Source of the DNA: JAWPMT01 sp965601475
GTDB lineage: Bacteria > Bacteroidota > Bacteroidia > Cytophagales > Cyclobacteriaceae
NCBI GenBank assembly: GCA_965601475.1
Contig: OZ271832.1
Location: forward strand, 1,426,001 to 1,490,000
Direction: 5' to 3'
Length of the DNA stretch: 64,000 nucleotides
The notes under the pieces were generated by a model, which worked only from the letters and a program-made list of their open reading frames with translations, did no database searches and was not told where the DNA came from. Below are positions 1 through 10,325 of the stretch, in pieces. The translations under genes were made by a program, and so were the position numbers. Every line of letters begins with the position of its first letter. The stretch's first letter is position 1.

Positions 1-2
1 AA

Positions 3-3000
3 ACGGATGAGTGGGTAGAATTGTACATAGGTACCTCAGGCCTCAACCTCACGGGATGGACCATCAGCCTGGAAGACGGCTCCGGGGATATTGTGGATCA
101 GTCCCTGGCCGCAGGGGGTGCTTTCACGGTAAGTAACTATATCACCTCCGGCTCTGGCTCCTTCATCAACACTGAGGCAGGTGACTATTTGGTCCTGGGA
201 AACCCAGTGGGCTCTGGCACCACACAAATGAACAACGACGTTCAAATCACGCTCAAGGACGCTTCGGGCACTACCATTGATCAAGTGAAATTGGGGGGAG
301 GCACAGGCGAAGCGCCGAGCGGCTCCAACAGCGCTTTCAACTCCGAAGCCATAGCCCGTTACCCCAATGCAACCGACAGTGGAACCGACGATGCGGATTT
401 CATTCAGACCCGGCCCACATTGGGCAGCACCAACTCTCCTGTGGGCACTGTGGTGATCAATGAAATTGTAACCGATCCCCAGCAGGACTGGAGTACCAAT
501 AACTTCGATGGTACCATTGGAGACAATGCTCTGACTGACAGCGATGAATGGATAGAACTTTACATCGCCACAGATAGTGTGAACCTGACTGGATGGACCA
601 TGACGATAGATGATGGCGTCACCCCGGACGTGGACAACAGCGTGATCACCACAGCAGGTTCTTTCGGAGACACGATCTATTTCTCAAACAATAGCGGCTC
701 ATTTGCCAATACCCGGGCTGGAGACTTCTATGTACTTGGCAATGCTGCCGGAGCCATGAATAATGATGTGCTGATCACTTTGAGAGATGCCTCGGGCAAC
801 ATCATTGATGAAGTGGAACTCGGGGATGACGAAGCTGGAGATGGCGCCGGAGACGGCGCACCGGATGGCTCAGCAAATGGTGGGGATGCCACTGGCATTT
901 CAGACGAAGCCATCGCGAGAATTCCCAATGGCACGGATACCGACAATGATGTCAATGATTTCGCGGCCGTACCGGCTTCTTTGGGTGCGATGAATAGTAT
1001 CGCCCAATTGCCAGGTATCGGGAATGCGCTGCCATTCACAGGCACCGACTATGTGCTTATCGCGGACGATGCCAACCTGGAAATGTCAGGGGACTTTACG
1101 ATCGAGTTTTGGCTGAACACGTCCGAAGCAGGAAACAATATCATCCTCGAGAAGGGCAACCTGAATACGGAATATTCCATCCAACAGCTCTCCGGTAATA
1201 CCCTAGGCCTAAACGTCAATGGTATCATGCAGACAAACAACACCTACAACGATGGTAACTGGCATCATGTGGCAGTCGTCTACCGGGGAACGGGTGATGG
1301 TACCATCTACGTTGATGGCATCGACGATACGAACCCCACCAACGGACTTGGAACACCCACCTATTCGACGGGTGCTGTGAATATTGGTACGCGCAATGGA
1401 AATTCCGGCTTCAGCATTGAAGGCTCGATTGATGAGGTCAGATTCTGGTCCGACGAAAGGACGCAAGAAGAGGTAGTGGAGAATATGATGGGATTGGTGG
1501 ACCCCTCAGCCACAGGTTTAGTGGCTTATTATCGATTCGATCAATCTTCCGGAACTACACTTTTTGACCTCACATCAAACAACCTCGACGGAACGCTCAC
1601 CAACATGGCCGGTACCGAATGGACAGCCGCTGGCTGGGAGATCTTCTCCCAAAATGCGGCCATTCTCCAATCGGGCGGCACTGACGTGTCTTCTGGCTCC
1701 TCAGGAGAACTTACCCTCACAGACGTGAGCTTTCTCAATGACGACAATGACTACCTCATCGCCGGACATGACAATGAAGATTTCCTTGAAGTGACCGCAG
1801 ATTTACCTTCGGGATCGTTGCTTGTGGCTCGATATGAACGATCATGGAACATATCGAAAAATGATGCTTCGGGCACTTCCAATGGCTCGGTTACCATGGG
1901 CTTCGACCTGGGCGCTGCTCCCGATGTGACCTATACCTACTATCTACTCGAAAGGACCGGTACCTCAGGAGACTTTGCGATTGTTCCCATCCAGAGCGTT
2001 AACCCCAATGGCAACAGCATTGAATTCATGGTGGATGCTTCCGCTATCGATGATGGCTCCTACTATACGTTGGGACGATCAGATGCTGGTGTTGGCAACG
2101 CGCTGGATTTTGATGGGACAGGCGACTACGTGCTCATCGATCACGATGCCTCATTTGACCTGTCCGGACCCTTCACCATTGAACTTTGGCTTAAAACTTC
2201 AGAAACCGGGAATGTCACGCTGTTCGAAAAAGGAGACAACAATGTGGAATACTCCCTGCAACTACTGAGTGGGCGAATTGTATTTAATGGCAATACCGAC
2301 TGGGAACGCGTTTCTACTGGAACATACAACGATGGTAACTGGCACCACGTGGCATTCGTGTACAGGGATGGATCCACCGATGATTACACTTTGTATGCCG
2401 ATGGTATTGATGATACGTCTGCCGGAACCATTGGCTCTCCGAATTATGCCGCCCAAGATGGGGACCTCACCATTGGCGGAAGAGTTGGCAACACAGCCGC
2501 GACGATTGATGGCATCATTGATGAGGTCCGGGTTTGGTCAGACGAGCGCACCCAACAAGAGGTCTTGGAAAACATGTTTGCCAACCTGACAGGAGATGAG
2601 GCCAACCTGGTGGCTTATTACCGTTTCAATCAGGGGATCGGTGATGGAAATACCAACTTGCCAGACCTCGGTCCCACAGGACATTCCGGTACCCTCACCA
2701 ATTTTAGCAACCTGAATGGTGCTACCGCGTCCTCCAATTACGTCACTTCAGACCGGTCCTCAATTGACCAGAGTAGCATTATTTCTAATGGTGGAAACCT
2801 GACCGATACAGATGGAGAATTGACACTAACCAGTACGCAAACGGCAGGTGATTTCCTGCAAGATGCCAATGACTACCTGCGATGGAATAACGATGGAGGT
2901 TCATTCTCAGAAACCACAGCTGATGTCCCCACAGGGACGCTCATCACCAGGAGATACGCTAAAACGTGGGTCATCGACAAAAACGATGCCGTCGGCACGG

Positions 3001-6000
3001 CCAATGGCAATGTCACTTTCTCCTTTGACCTGGGCGGGACGCCGGACCCGGACCTGACCTACTTCCTATTGAGCCGGGCCAGTACGTCCGGAGAATTCTC
3101 CATCGTAGAAGCACTGTCATCAGCGCCAAGTGGTAATAACATGACCTTTACCGTGGATGCAGGCCAGATCACCGACAACTACTACTTCACCCTGGGCAGA
3201 ACGGATGTTGGCGCAGGTAATGCGCTGGATTTTGACGGAAACAATGATTTGGTAGATCTGGGCAGTCAAATCCTCAGTGCTTCTGCCATGACGGTTGAAG
3301 CTTGGGTAAATGGTTCTTCATTTTCAAATACGGGAAGATTTAACCGGATACTTGCACTCAATTATGGATCCTACACTACTGACAACCCCTTCGCACTCTT
3401 TGTCAATTCAAGTGGGCAAATCGGATATGTGTTTGGAACTGGTGGCACCAACAATGACGCTCAGGTACCTCTATCATTTAGCCCCACATTGAGTACCGAT
3501 ACATGGTATCACGTCGCCCTCACCTTTGATGGATCAACTAAATCGCTTTATGTGGATGGGATTCTGATGGGAACCGTCTCGAACACCGGCACCTTTACAA
3601 ACACTAACACGGAACCGCTTCTAATTGGGGACTTTGATAACACTACAAGCGACAATGGTGAATGGGAGGGTGAAATAGATGAGGTCAGAGTTTGGTCTGA
3701 TGTCAGAACGGAACAGGAAATTCGCGATAACCTCAACCGCAAGCTCGATGTGGCCAATGAATCTAATCTGGTGGCCTACTACCAGTTCAATAGCGGCATT
3801 GCCGACGGCACCAATACCGGGTTGGATGTCCTGACAGACCGTAGCGGCAGTGGTAATGGTGGAACGTTAGCCAACCTCGGCCTCACCAGCACTTCCTCCA
3901 ACTGGGTATCCTCGAACGCGGTGATAGGGGATCAGGCCATCATGTCTGGCTTGATCGGTGCAGGGAATGCCCTGGATTTCGACGGCGTAGATGAATTTGT
4001 TGAGGTGAGTGATAATGCGAGTTTGGAATCTTCATCTACGCTCACCGTAGAAGCCTGGGTAAGGCCGGATGCGGTGACCAGCTTCCGGGGAATTGTATCC
4101 CGGTACTTCACGGCCGCGGATGCTTCCAATGTATTTGCCTTACAGATCGATGCCGGTAACTATGGCTTCCTGATCAACGAGAGTGACAACAACCTGGTAT
4201 CGGCCACTGCTACAGCTACTGCTTCCACATGGACGCATGTCGCCGGGGTAGCTGACGGTTCCGAGGTCCATATCTACCTCGACGGCATTTTAATGGCCTC
4301 AACAGCCTACGACGGCACCATCACCTCGAACAGCTCACGGAATCTCTACATTGGCAGGTATCGAAATGATAGTTTTGGCCAATATGATGGCCTGATCGAC
4401 GAAGTCCGCATCTGGAATACTGCTCGCACGGGTGCAGAGATCCAGGCCAATATGTTTGAAGAACTATCTGGGAGCGAATCCGGCCTGGTGGCCTATTACC
4501 GCTTCGATGAGAGTGCAGGCACCACGCTGGATGATGATTCGCCCAACACCAATACCGGCACGCTCAACAACATGGAAGATGCCGACTGGGTAGATGCTTC
4601 GGGGCGGGAACCTTTCAAAACCAATGGCGCAGGCAACCTCAACAGCGCAGGCACCTGGAAAGGAGGCTCGGTACCCGGGGCTTCACAAATTCTCTACGTG
4701 CAACATGATCTGACGGTGGATACTGACCTCACAGTAGATGACCTCAACCTGGTAGCCGGCAATACGCTAACCCTGAATGCCAGTCAAACCTTGACGGTCA
4801 CGGGTAACCTGATCAACAACGGAACGATCACAGGTAGCGGCAAAATTCAATTCACCTCAGGAACACCGATGATCTCGGGAGGCACCTTCAGCAACCTGGA
4901 GTTGAATGGCGGTAGTCCCATGCTCTGTGGCAACACCACCATCACCGGAGACCTCACCATCACCAGTGGCGTGCTGCAACTGCTGGATTACGACTTCACC
5001 CTAAATAGCGGAGCCACCATCACAGGAGGTGATGCTTCCAATTACATCGAGACCCTCAACCAAAATTCATCCGGTGGTTCCCTGATCATGGAACTGGGCT
5101 CATCGGACGGACCGACAACTTACCCCATCGGTACGAGTACCAACTACACGCCTATCACCTTCACCAACCTTGGAAGTACAGCCACTTTTGCCATCCGCAC
5201 CTTTGATGGCATCTACACCAACAACACTTCGGGTACTGAACTCACCTCAGACGTGATCCGGAAGACCTGGGATGTCATCGCCACAGGAAGCGGATACAAT
5301 GTGACGCTCACCATCCAGTGGAATGCTGCGGATGAAGCCGGGGATTTCGATCGTAATAACATGTACATTTCCCTCAACGACGGTGCAGGTTGGATCAATG
5401 AGTCCGGTCTTACCAGTGCTACAGAGATCTCCTCAGGCATATATTCCGCCACAGTAAGTGGTGTTGACCACTTCACGGGTGTTGGTGGCGGTGGCATTGT
5501 CATTACGCCCATCACGTTATTGGATTTCTATGCTGAGGAGACAGATCAGGGTATAGAGCTCACCTGGCATACAGCTGTGGAAGAGAATAATGAGAAGTTT
5601 ATCATAGAGCGAAGCCCAGACGGTATAGATTTCGAGGTGCTGGGTGAAGTCCCCGGTGCCGGCGACAGCCAGGAGATTATCAAGTATACTTTTCTCGATG
5701 GTAATCCATTGACTGGAGAAAGCTACTACCGATTTATGCAGGTTGATTTTGATGGTGCCTTTGAATATTCACCTATTATCCGAGCGGTGAATCTCGGCAA
5801 CAAACGCAACCTGATCATCTACCCTAATCCTTTCAGAGACAAACTCTATATCGGCCTGCCTCAAGAGGACGTTGTGGCGCAGGTGCGGATCATGAGTATG
5901 ACAGGGCAAGTAGCAATAAATGTGGAAGTTGAGCCAGAGGGGAGATTCTTGGTAATTCCGGATCTTGAACTGAAACCCGGCGTTTACCTATTGGAGGTAA

Positions 6001-6044
6001 CCCAAGGCGGGGAGAAGAAGATGATCAGGCTCGTACGAGAATAA
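3..6044 (+). CDS. Giant T9SS-exported surface protein with lamin-tail and LamG domains (5' end missing)
   Basis: The reading frame is open to the left edge, and its first residues (DEWVELYIGTSGLNLTGW) match an internal repeat, so the true start lies outside the window. Numbering from nt 21, residues 1-145 and 146-330 are two lamin-tail-like (LTD) repeats. Four LamG/concanavalin-like domains begin near residues 334, 692, 1067 and 1315, each opening with GNAL(D/P)F and ending with a VAYYRF(D/N) motif. Between them lie beta-rich linkers with a YYTLGR motif. Residues about 1530-1650 are a G/T-rich beta-helix-like stretch. The end (about 1831-2007) has the ITLLDFYAE...ELTWHTA module and a YPNPF sorting domain typical of T9SS cargo. 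It is probably a cell-surface adhesin or glycan-binding protein; the ligand is unknown. Confidence 0.9.
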   Translation, partial: TDEWVELYIGTSGLNLTGWTISLEDGSGDIVDQSLAAGGAFTVSNYITSGSGSFINTEAGDYLVLGNPVGSGTTQMNNDVQITLKDASGTTIDQVKLGGGTGEAPSGSNSAFNSEAIARYPNATDSGTDDADFIQTRPTLGSTNSPVGTVVINEIVTDPQQDWSTNNFDGTIGDNALTDSDEWIELYIATDSVNLTGWTMTIDDGVTPDVDNSVITTAGSFGDTIYFSNNSGSFANTRAGDFYVLGNAAGAMNNDVLITLRDASGNIIDEVELGDDEAGDGAGDGAPDGSANGGDATGISDEAIARIPNGTDTDNDVNDFAAVPASLGAMNSIAQLPGIGNALPFTGTDYVLIADDANLEMSGDFTIEFWLNTSEAGNNIILEKGNLNTEYSIQQLSGNTLGLNVNGIMQTNNTYNDGNWHHVAVVYRGTGDGTIYVDGIDDTNPTNGLGTPTYSTGAVNIGTRNGNSGFSIEGSIDEVRFWSDERTQEEVVENMMGLVDPSATGLVAYYRFDQSSGTTLFDLTSNNLDGTLTNMAGTEWTAAGWEIFSQNAAILQSGGTDVSSGSSGELTLTDVSFLNDDNDYLIAGHDNEDFLEVTADLPSGSLLVARYERSWNISKNDASGTSNGSVTMGFDLGAAPDVTYTYYLLERTGTSGDFAIVPIQSVNPNGNSIEFMVDASAIDDGSYYTLGRSDAGVGNALDFDGTGDYVLIDHDASFDLSGPFTIELWLKTSETGNVTLFEKGDNNVEYSLQLLSGRIVFNGNTDWERVSTGTYNDGNWHHVAFVYRDGSTDDYTLYADGIDDTSAGTIGSPNYAAQDGDLTIGGRVGNTAATIDGIIDEVRVWSDERTQQEVLENMFANLTGDEANLVAYYRFNQGIGDGNTNLPDLGPTGHSGTLTNFSNLNGATASSNYVTSDRSSIDQSSIISNGGNLTDTDGELTLTSTQTAGDFLQDANDYLRWNNDGGSFSETTADVPTGTLITRRYAKTWVIDKNDAVGTANGNVTFSFDLGGTPDPDLTYFLLSRASTSGEFSIVEALSSAPSGNNMTFTVDAGQITDNYYFTLGRTDVGAGNALDFDGNNDLVDLGSQILSASAMTVEAWVNGSSFSNTGRFNRILALNYGSYTTDNPFALFVNSSGQIGYVFGTGGTNNDAQVPLSFSPTLSTDTWYHVALTFDGSTKSLYVDGILMGTVSNTGTFTNTNTEPLLIGDFDNTTSDNGEWEGEIDEVRVWSDVRTEQEIRDNLNRKLDVANESNLVAYYQFNSGIADGTNTGLDVLTDRSGSGNGGTLANLGLTSTSSNWVSSNAVIGDQAIMSGLIGAGNALDFDGVDEFVEVSDNASLESSSTLTVEAWVRPDAVTSFRGIVSRYFTAADASNVFALQIDAGNYGFLINESDNNLVSATATATASTWTHVAGVADGSEVHIYLDGILMASTAYDGTITSNSSRNLYIGRYRNDSFGQYDGLIDEVRIWNTARTGAEIQANMFEELSGSESGLVAYYRFDESAGTTLDDDSPNTNTGTLNNMEDADWVDASGREPFKTNGAGNLNSAGTWKGGSVPGASQILYVQHDLTVDTDLTVDDLNLVAGNTLTLNASQTLTVTGNLINNGTITGSGKIQFTSGTPMISGGTFSNLELNGGSPMLCGNTTITGDLTITSGVLQLLDYDFTLNSGATITGGDASNYIETLNQNSSGGSLIMELGSSDGPTTYPIGTSTNYTPITFTNLGSTATFAIRTFDGIYTNNTSGTELTSDVIRKTWDVIATGSGYNVTLTIQWNAADEAGDFDRNNMYISLNDGAGWINESGLTSATEISSGIYSATVSGVDHFTGVGGGGIVITPITLLDFYAEETDQGIELTWHTAVEENNEKFIIERSPDGIDFEVLGEVPGAGDSQEIIKYTFLDGNPLTGESYYRFMQVDFDGAFEYSPIIRAVNLGNKRNLIIYPNPFRDKLYIGLPQEDVVAQVRIMSMTGQVAINVEVEPEGRFLVIPDLELKPGVYLLEVTQGGEKKMIRLVRE

Positions 6045-6366
6045 ACTCGTCGTCAGCAGAACCAAATCACAATCTTACAAACACTCAAAATAAAGGTCAT
6101 CAGGACCGCAGAAAAAGCTACGATCTCGAACATTGAAAATTCGTGCAAAAACTGGCGCATCTTTTGGTCTATACTGGTTGTGTAAGGCAAATACCCAAAT
6201 TCGGCAGACGGCTCTTAAATGATTCAGTTGAAATCTATACCTTAACGCATAAGCGCCGATCCGAATAAGAGTGATCAGGAATAATCAGGGATAAACGCGA
6301 GAAATTCGCTCATGAAGTGGTTGCTCAGGATTGAGCACGGAACGTTTTGAACAAATTTAGAATCAT
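6045..6366. other. Intergenic, no gene seen
   Basis: This stretch lies between the convergent ends of the giant surface protein and the M23 lipoprotein. I see no open frame, no tRNA and no clear hairpin terminator. Near its right end (6355-6371) a TTTAGAAT-C-ATTCAAAA sequence resembles the Fur-like palindromes found elsewhere in the window, but it overlaps the 3' end of the M23 gene and is not in front of any gene. Confidence 0.5.
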
Positions 6367-6963
6367 TCAAAAGGGCAATGCCTCGTAAAACTCATCGAAA
6401 ACCAAGCCTTCCGGGTGGGGTCGCGTATTGCGGAAAGTAATAGGAGAAGTATCACACCTAAGGTTGTCGCCACATCGGTTGATGTCAAAATGCAAATGGG
6501 GCCATGTGCCTACATCACCTGTGTCGCCCGTTCGTGCGAGGGTGTCTCCGGCTTCCACGAGATGCCCAACGCGTACGAACTGGCTGTTCATTTCAAGGTG
6601 CACGTATTCACTGATCATACCATCGGAGTGCTTCACTTGAATGTAATTTGAAGCTGTCAAGCCTCGGCTTCCTGATGGTTGCGACATACGCATCCCGACG
6701 ACCACACCTCTTCTGGCCGCAGTGATGTAACTACCAAATGGCATTTCCATATCGTAGGAAAAACGCAAAGTGCCTTTGTGTGAAAACAACGTACAGTTGC
6801 CCTGGGAGACTCGGTGCGCCCGCCCAGCCGGATAGGGTAAAACGTAATCCGAAGTTGCCCAATCCGGGTAGATACCGCATACTTCTTCTACAGACTCCTC
6901 GCCCCCTCCGCAATTGAAAACCATCAATCCAATGACAAATAGTAAAATGACCGATCTCTTCAT
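6367..6963 (-). CDS. M23 (LytM-type) metallopeptidase lipoprotein
   Basis: This 198-residue protein has a lipoprotein signal with a lipobox ending in Cys18 (MVFNC), so it should sit in the envelope. Residues about 58-180 form a peptidase M23 fold: D71 in SYDMEMPFG, the turn AARRGVVVG, H122 in EYVHL and the HLHFD motif (H156, H158). M23 enzymes are zinc endopeptidases that cut peptidoglycan cross-links. In the textbook motif the first ligand is His four residues before the Asp; here that place is Arg67, and the nearest candidate is H62 in SHKG. This spacing occurs in a lipoprotein branch of M23, so activity is likely but not certain. It is transcribed away from the TetR gene. Confidence 0.85.
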   Translation of the reverse strand: MKRSVILLFVIGLMVFNCGGGEESVEEVCGIYPDWATSDYVLPYPAGRAHRVSQGNCTLFSHKGTLRFSYDMEMPFGSYITAARRGVVVGMRMSQPSGSRGLTASNYIQVKHSDGMISEYVHLEMNSQFVRVGHLVEAGDTLARTGDTGDVGTWPHLHFDINRCGDNLRCDTSPITFRNTRPHPEGLVFDEFYEALPF

Positions 6964-7064
6964 GACTTGTAGTGTACCTAATAAAAACTGGCAAAACCAA
7001 CACCCCTACGGATTTGTCACGTCCTTCAAAGTAGGTGACCATTACAAATTGATCTTCGGCTGAC

Positions 7065-7072
7065 TATGTTTG
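7065..7072 (+). promoter_or_regulatory. Bacteroidota-type -7 box for the TetR gene
   Basis: The octamer TATGTTTG fits the Bacteroidota primary-sigma -7 consensus TAnnTTTG exactly and lies about 20 bases before the GTG start. A TTG lies only 13 bases upstream, closer than the usual spacing, so the -33 element is not convincing. Confidence 0.45.
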
Positions 7073-7091
7073 TGGGAATTGCCAAAATTCC

Positions 7092-7658
7092 GTGCAGACT
7101 AAGAAAGATCAAATTCTCCAGGTAGCAACCCATCTTTTTCGCCATAGAGGTTATTCCTCTACCTCCATGCAAGACATCGCCGCCGAGCTACGTATCAAAG
7201 CAGCAAGCCTTTACAATCACATTGATTCCAAGCAGGAAATGCTCCGGGAACTACTTGATCGTGGCGCAAACATGTTTATGAAGTCGATGGAAGGAATAAA
7301 GGACTCATCCCTCTCGTCCCTGGAGAAGATAGAGAAGCTCATATCAGCTCATGTACAACTAGCTACCCAGCACTCCGATCTTATGGCCATCATGGTCGTA
7401 GAATGGCGACATCTTGAAGGAGATGCGAAAACACAATATCTGGGTCAGCGAGAACAGTACGAGGAAGATTTTCGAAATATTCTAAAAACAGCCATAGCTG
7501 AAGGGACATTGAAACCTATCAACATCGAAATCGCCCTTTTCACCATTCTCAATACATTGCAGCGGCTTTATGCCTGGCACGAGCGGCATGCCGATGTCAA
7601 TGTGTTCGACGTGGAGAAACAACTGATGCAGTGCCTTTTGGGCGGCATTAAAACTTAA
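7092..7658 (+). CDS. TetR/AcrR-family transcriptional regulator
   Basis: The N-terminus (residues about 3-50) is a TetR helix-turn-helix with the usual landmarks: ILQVATHLFRHRGYSSTSMQDIA, then the recognition part KAASLYNHIDSKQEML. The rest is an all-helical ligand domain. At 188 residues it has the normal family length. The start is GTG, because the HTH begins directly there and no upstream in-frame ATG exists. TetR proteins repress a nearby operon until a small ligand binds. The layout (KKDQIL start, C-terminal helical domain) resembles the KstR2-like branch, which often controls fatty acid or CoA metabolism, but no such genes are adjacent. The target is unknown. Confidence 0.9.
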   Translation: MQTKKDQILQVATHLFRHRGYSSTSMQDIAAELRIKAASLYNHIDSKQEMLRELLDRGANMFMKSMEGIKDSSLSSLEKIEKLISAHVQLATQHSDLMAIMVVEWRHLEGDAKTQYLGQREQYEEDFRNILKTAIAEGTLKPINIEIALFTILNTLQRLYAWHERHADVNVFDVEKQLMQCLLGGIKT

Positions 7659-7688
7659 CAATTACAGCATCTTCATTAATTTTAGAAT

Positions 7689-8210
7689 ATGCAGATGAGA
7701 AGTCGTTCCCGTTTCCTTTCCGAATCAACGAAATTCCTGGCAATGATCCTGATACTGGTTGTATGGATGACATCCTGCTCCCAGCCGGTAGAAAGTGCTT
7801 CAAAAAATCGTAGTGAAGTCAATCCGATCAAAGGAAAGTGGAAACTTGTCAAGCGAAAATTTGAACCGGACACTGTCTTTGCGATAACGGCAGACACCAT
7901 CGAATATTCGAAGATCATCACTGATGGCACGTTTATTTGGTACTTCTACGACAAAGAAAACAAGAACGTCATCGCCATGGCTGGCGGCTCCTATGAACTG
8001 AAAGGAGGTTCCTACACAGAGCACATAGAATTTTATCACCCTCCAGGACAAAATATGGAAGGTGCAGACATACCATTCAAGTGTGAGGTGAATGGAGATG
8101 AATGGCTACACAGCGGCTTCATCAATGACCGGGAATATGACGAGGAGATTGGCGATTATGTTGTTATCGCCGAACGAAGGCTTGAAGAGGTCTGGAGGCG
8201 CGTGGAATAA
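7689..8210 (+). CDS. Lipocalin-like lipoprotein, function unknown
   Basis: The protein has 173 residues with an N-terminal hydrophobic segment and a lipobox ending in WMTSC, so it is probably lipid-anchored. The mature part starts with IKGKWKLVKRKF and continues with alternating beta-strand patterns (GGSYELKGGSYTEHIEFY, then FKCEVNGDEWLHSGF), which resemble small lipocalin-like beta-barrels common in Bacteroidota. It follows the TetR gene by 30 bases on the same strand and may share its transcript. A second Met two codons in (7695) is an equally possible start. No catalytic residues are recognisable. Confidence 0.7.
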   Translation: MQMRSRSRFLSESTKFLAMILILVVWMTSCSQPVESASKNRSEVNPIKGKWKLVKRKFEPDTVFAITADTIEYSKIITDGTFIWYFYDKENKNVIAMAGGSYELKGGSYTEHIEFYHPPGQNMEGADIPFKCEVNGDEWLHSGFINDREYDEEIGDYVVIAERRLEEVWRRVE

Positions 8211-8289
8211 TTCTCCGTTTCGCAAAACACACTTGCGGGAGGAAATGAAAATATTGACCTAATTTCGGCAAAAGAGGTTCCTCCGGTTC

Positions 8290-10290
8290 ATGATCAAATT
8301 CAAATCCCTACGTCACAAGCTCCTGTTCTGGTTTCTGGTTTTTGTCAGTTCCAACCTCATTGTGGTGGCCATCAACTTCGCCTATCTGGTACAGCGGGAG
8401 AAGATTGCCAATGTCTTCCGTTTGCTGGAACAGACCCACAGCTATCTGCTGGAAGACTACAAGAATCAGCTCAACTTCTTCACGCAGGAGACGAAGAATC
8501 GGGTATTTTTTGAATTTGGCAACAGCCTATACCTCGACAATCACAAATCCCTTTTCGAGAATATCGAAGAGAACTTATTTCTCCTGCAAGACGATGAGAT
8601 TATTCACAAATTCGGCCTGAATACCGAGGTGAGTGAGATGGCCTACCAACTGCGGCACTATGACAGCCTCTTTCTTTCCATCACAGATCTCATCAAAGTC
8701 AGGGGATTCAAGGATTATAACCTGATAGGTGAAATGCGGGAAGCCGCTCACGCCCTCGAAAGCCTGGAAGGAGTGACGCCCTCGGGTTTGCTCACTATGA
8801 GAAGGCATGAAAAGGACTTCTTACTCCGACATGAAAATATCTACTTGCGTCGGCTCAATGAAACAGCCAGGACGCTGATCGGCGAAATCGAAAGTAGCGC
8901 AATCACATCATCACGAAAAGCCGAATTGGCCGAGGTGGTACGCAAGTACCAAAAGCTCTTCAAAAAGGTAGTGGACCTTGATCGCGAGATCGGCCTCTTC
9001 AATAATTCCGGATTGAAGGAGGAACTTGACAAGTCAGAAGCCATTATGGCCAGTCAGTTCGAAGACATCCTGGCTAAGGCAGACACGGGAAGACAGCAGG
9101 AATTTGCCAAGTTGCAGTACATCACGATGGCCGTTCTGGTCGGTTTCTTGCTTTTTGGCATTTGGATGAGTTTCGTTATTTCCGGGAGGATTACCCATCC
9201 ATTGCTAGATCTGACTTCATACATCTCCAAGTTTGTTGGTAGCAATTTTACGCTGATCAATGCCAACCCATCAAAACTCACCGAAGATGAAATCGGCAAA
9301 CTCACGCTCAACTTCAACGTGATGCGGGATAAAATCATCGAACAGCTTCAATTCTTCAAGCAGAAAGTGGAGGAGCGCACGGCAGAATTGGCAGAAGCCA
9401 ACGAAAGACTGGTCAAAATCAATGAAGCGAACCGGCGCTTCGTCCCCAATGAGTTCTTGCACTACCTCAATCGCGAAAGCATTGAGGAGGTAGCGCTGGG
9501 CGACAACGTTGAACGGAAAATGACGGTGGTATTTTCAGACATCAGGGGATTCACGGAATTCTCCGAGAAGATGACTCCACAAGAGAATTTTGATTTCATC
9601 AATGACTACCTCCAGGAAATCGTACCCCATGTCAGGGAGCACAACGGCTTCATCGACAAGTACATTGGAGATTCAGTAATGGCCCTTTTTGCCAATCAAG
9701 TAGAACATGCCATTGATTCCTCCATAGATTCCCTGAGGTCCGTCCGAAAGTTCAACCAGGCACGCCGCCAGGCTGGAAAAGAGCCTGTCAAAGTAGGCAT
9801 AGGAATACACACGGGCAATCTCATACTCGGTACGATTGGGGAGGTAAATCGCATGGAGACGACTGTGATCAGCGATGCCGTCAACACCGCCTCCCGGATG
9901 GAAGGGCTTACTTCAATCTATGGTGGAAATATTCTCATCAGTGGCGCAGTGCTGCAGGATATTGCTGATGCCTCCATATATGACATCCGATACCTTGACA
10001 CGGTCATGGTAAAGGGTAAGGAAAAGGCGGTAAAGGTCTTTGAGATTCTCGATGGCCTGCGGGATGAGCAGCGGTCATTGAAGTTAGAAACCAATGCTTC
10101 TTTTCAAGAGGGGATTGAACTCTATCGTGAAAAGGCATTTGCTAAAGCCCAAAAAGCATTCGAACAGGTATCGACTCGAAATCCTGAAGACAAGGCAGCT
10201 GCATTGTACGTTTCCAGATGCAAGGAGATCATCGAAGAAGGCGTGCCAGCGGACTGGGATCCCACCCAAAAAATGACAAAGAAGAACTAG
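8290..10290 (+). CDS. Membrane class III adenylate/guanylate cyclase with HAMP
   Basis: This is a 666-residue one-component sensor. A membrane segment lies at residues about 12-31, followed by a long helical extracytoplasmic domain (about 35-275), a second membrane segment (about 276-297), a HAMP linker and a coiled coil ending in EERTAELAEANERLVKI. The catalytic domain occupies about 405-590. Metal-binding aspartates are visible as D417 (VVFSDIRGFT) and D461 (YIGDSVMALF). The C-terminal 60 residues look like a TPR unit (AFAKAQKAFEQV, NPEDKAAALYV). It should convert ATP (or GTP) to the cyclic nucleotide in response to an external signal. Two other cyclases lie at 47.5-49.8 kb and a Crp-family regulator at 41.5 kb. 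Confidence 0.92.
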   Translation: MIKFKSLRHKLLFWFLVFVSSNLIVVAINFAYLVQREKIANVFRLLEQTHSYLLEDYKNQLNFFTQETKNRVFFEFGNSLYLDNHKSLFENIEENLFLLQDDEIIHKFGLNTEVSEMAYQLRHYDSLFLSITDLIKVRGFKDYNLIGEMREAAHALESLEGVTPSGLLTMRRHEKDFLLRHENIYLRRLNETARTLIGEIESSAITSSRKAELAEVVRKYQKLFKKVVDLDREIGLFNNSGLKEELDKSEAIMASQFEDILAKADTGRQQEFAKLQYITMAVLVGFLLFGIWMSFVISGRITHPLLDLTSYISKFVGSNFTLINANPSKLTEDEIGKLTLNFNVMRDKIIEQLQFFKQKVEERTAELAEANERLVKINEANRRFVPNEFLHYLNRESIEEVALGDNVERKMTVVFSDIRGFTEFSEKMTPQENFDFINDYLQEIVPHVREHNGFIDKYIGDSVMALFANQVEHAIDSSIDSLRSVRKFNQARRQAGKEPVKVGIGIHTGNLILGTIGEVNRMETTVISDAVNTASRMEGLTSIYGGNILISGAVLQDIADASIYDIRYLDTVMVKGKEKAVKVFEILDGLRDEQRSLKLETNASFQEGIELYREKAFAKAQKAFEQVSTRNPEDKAAALYVSRCKEIIEEGVPADWDPTQKMTKKN

Positions 10291-10325
10291 CAAAGCTTTC
10301 CTGCCAGGTTTCGCAGAAAACCCAG

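Noticed and set aside
6355..6371. Third Fur-like box
   Set aside because: Only partly palindromic and located at the 3' end of the M23 gene, not before a gene.
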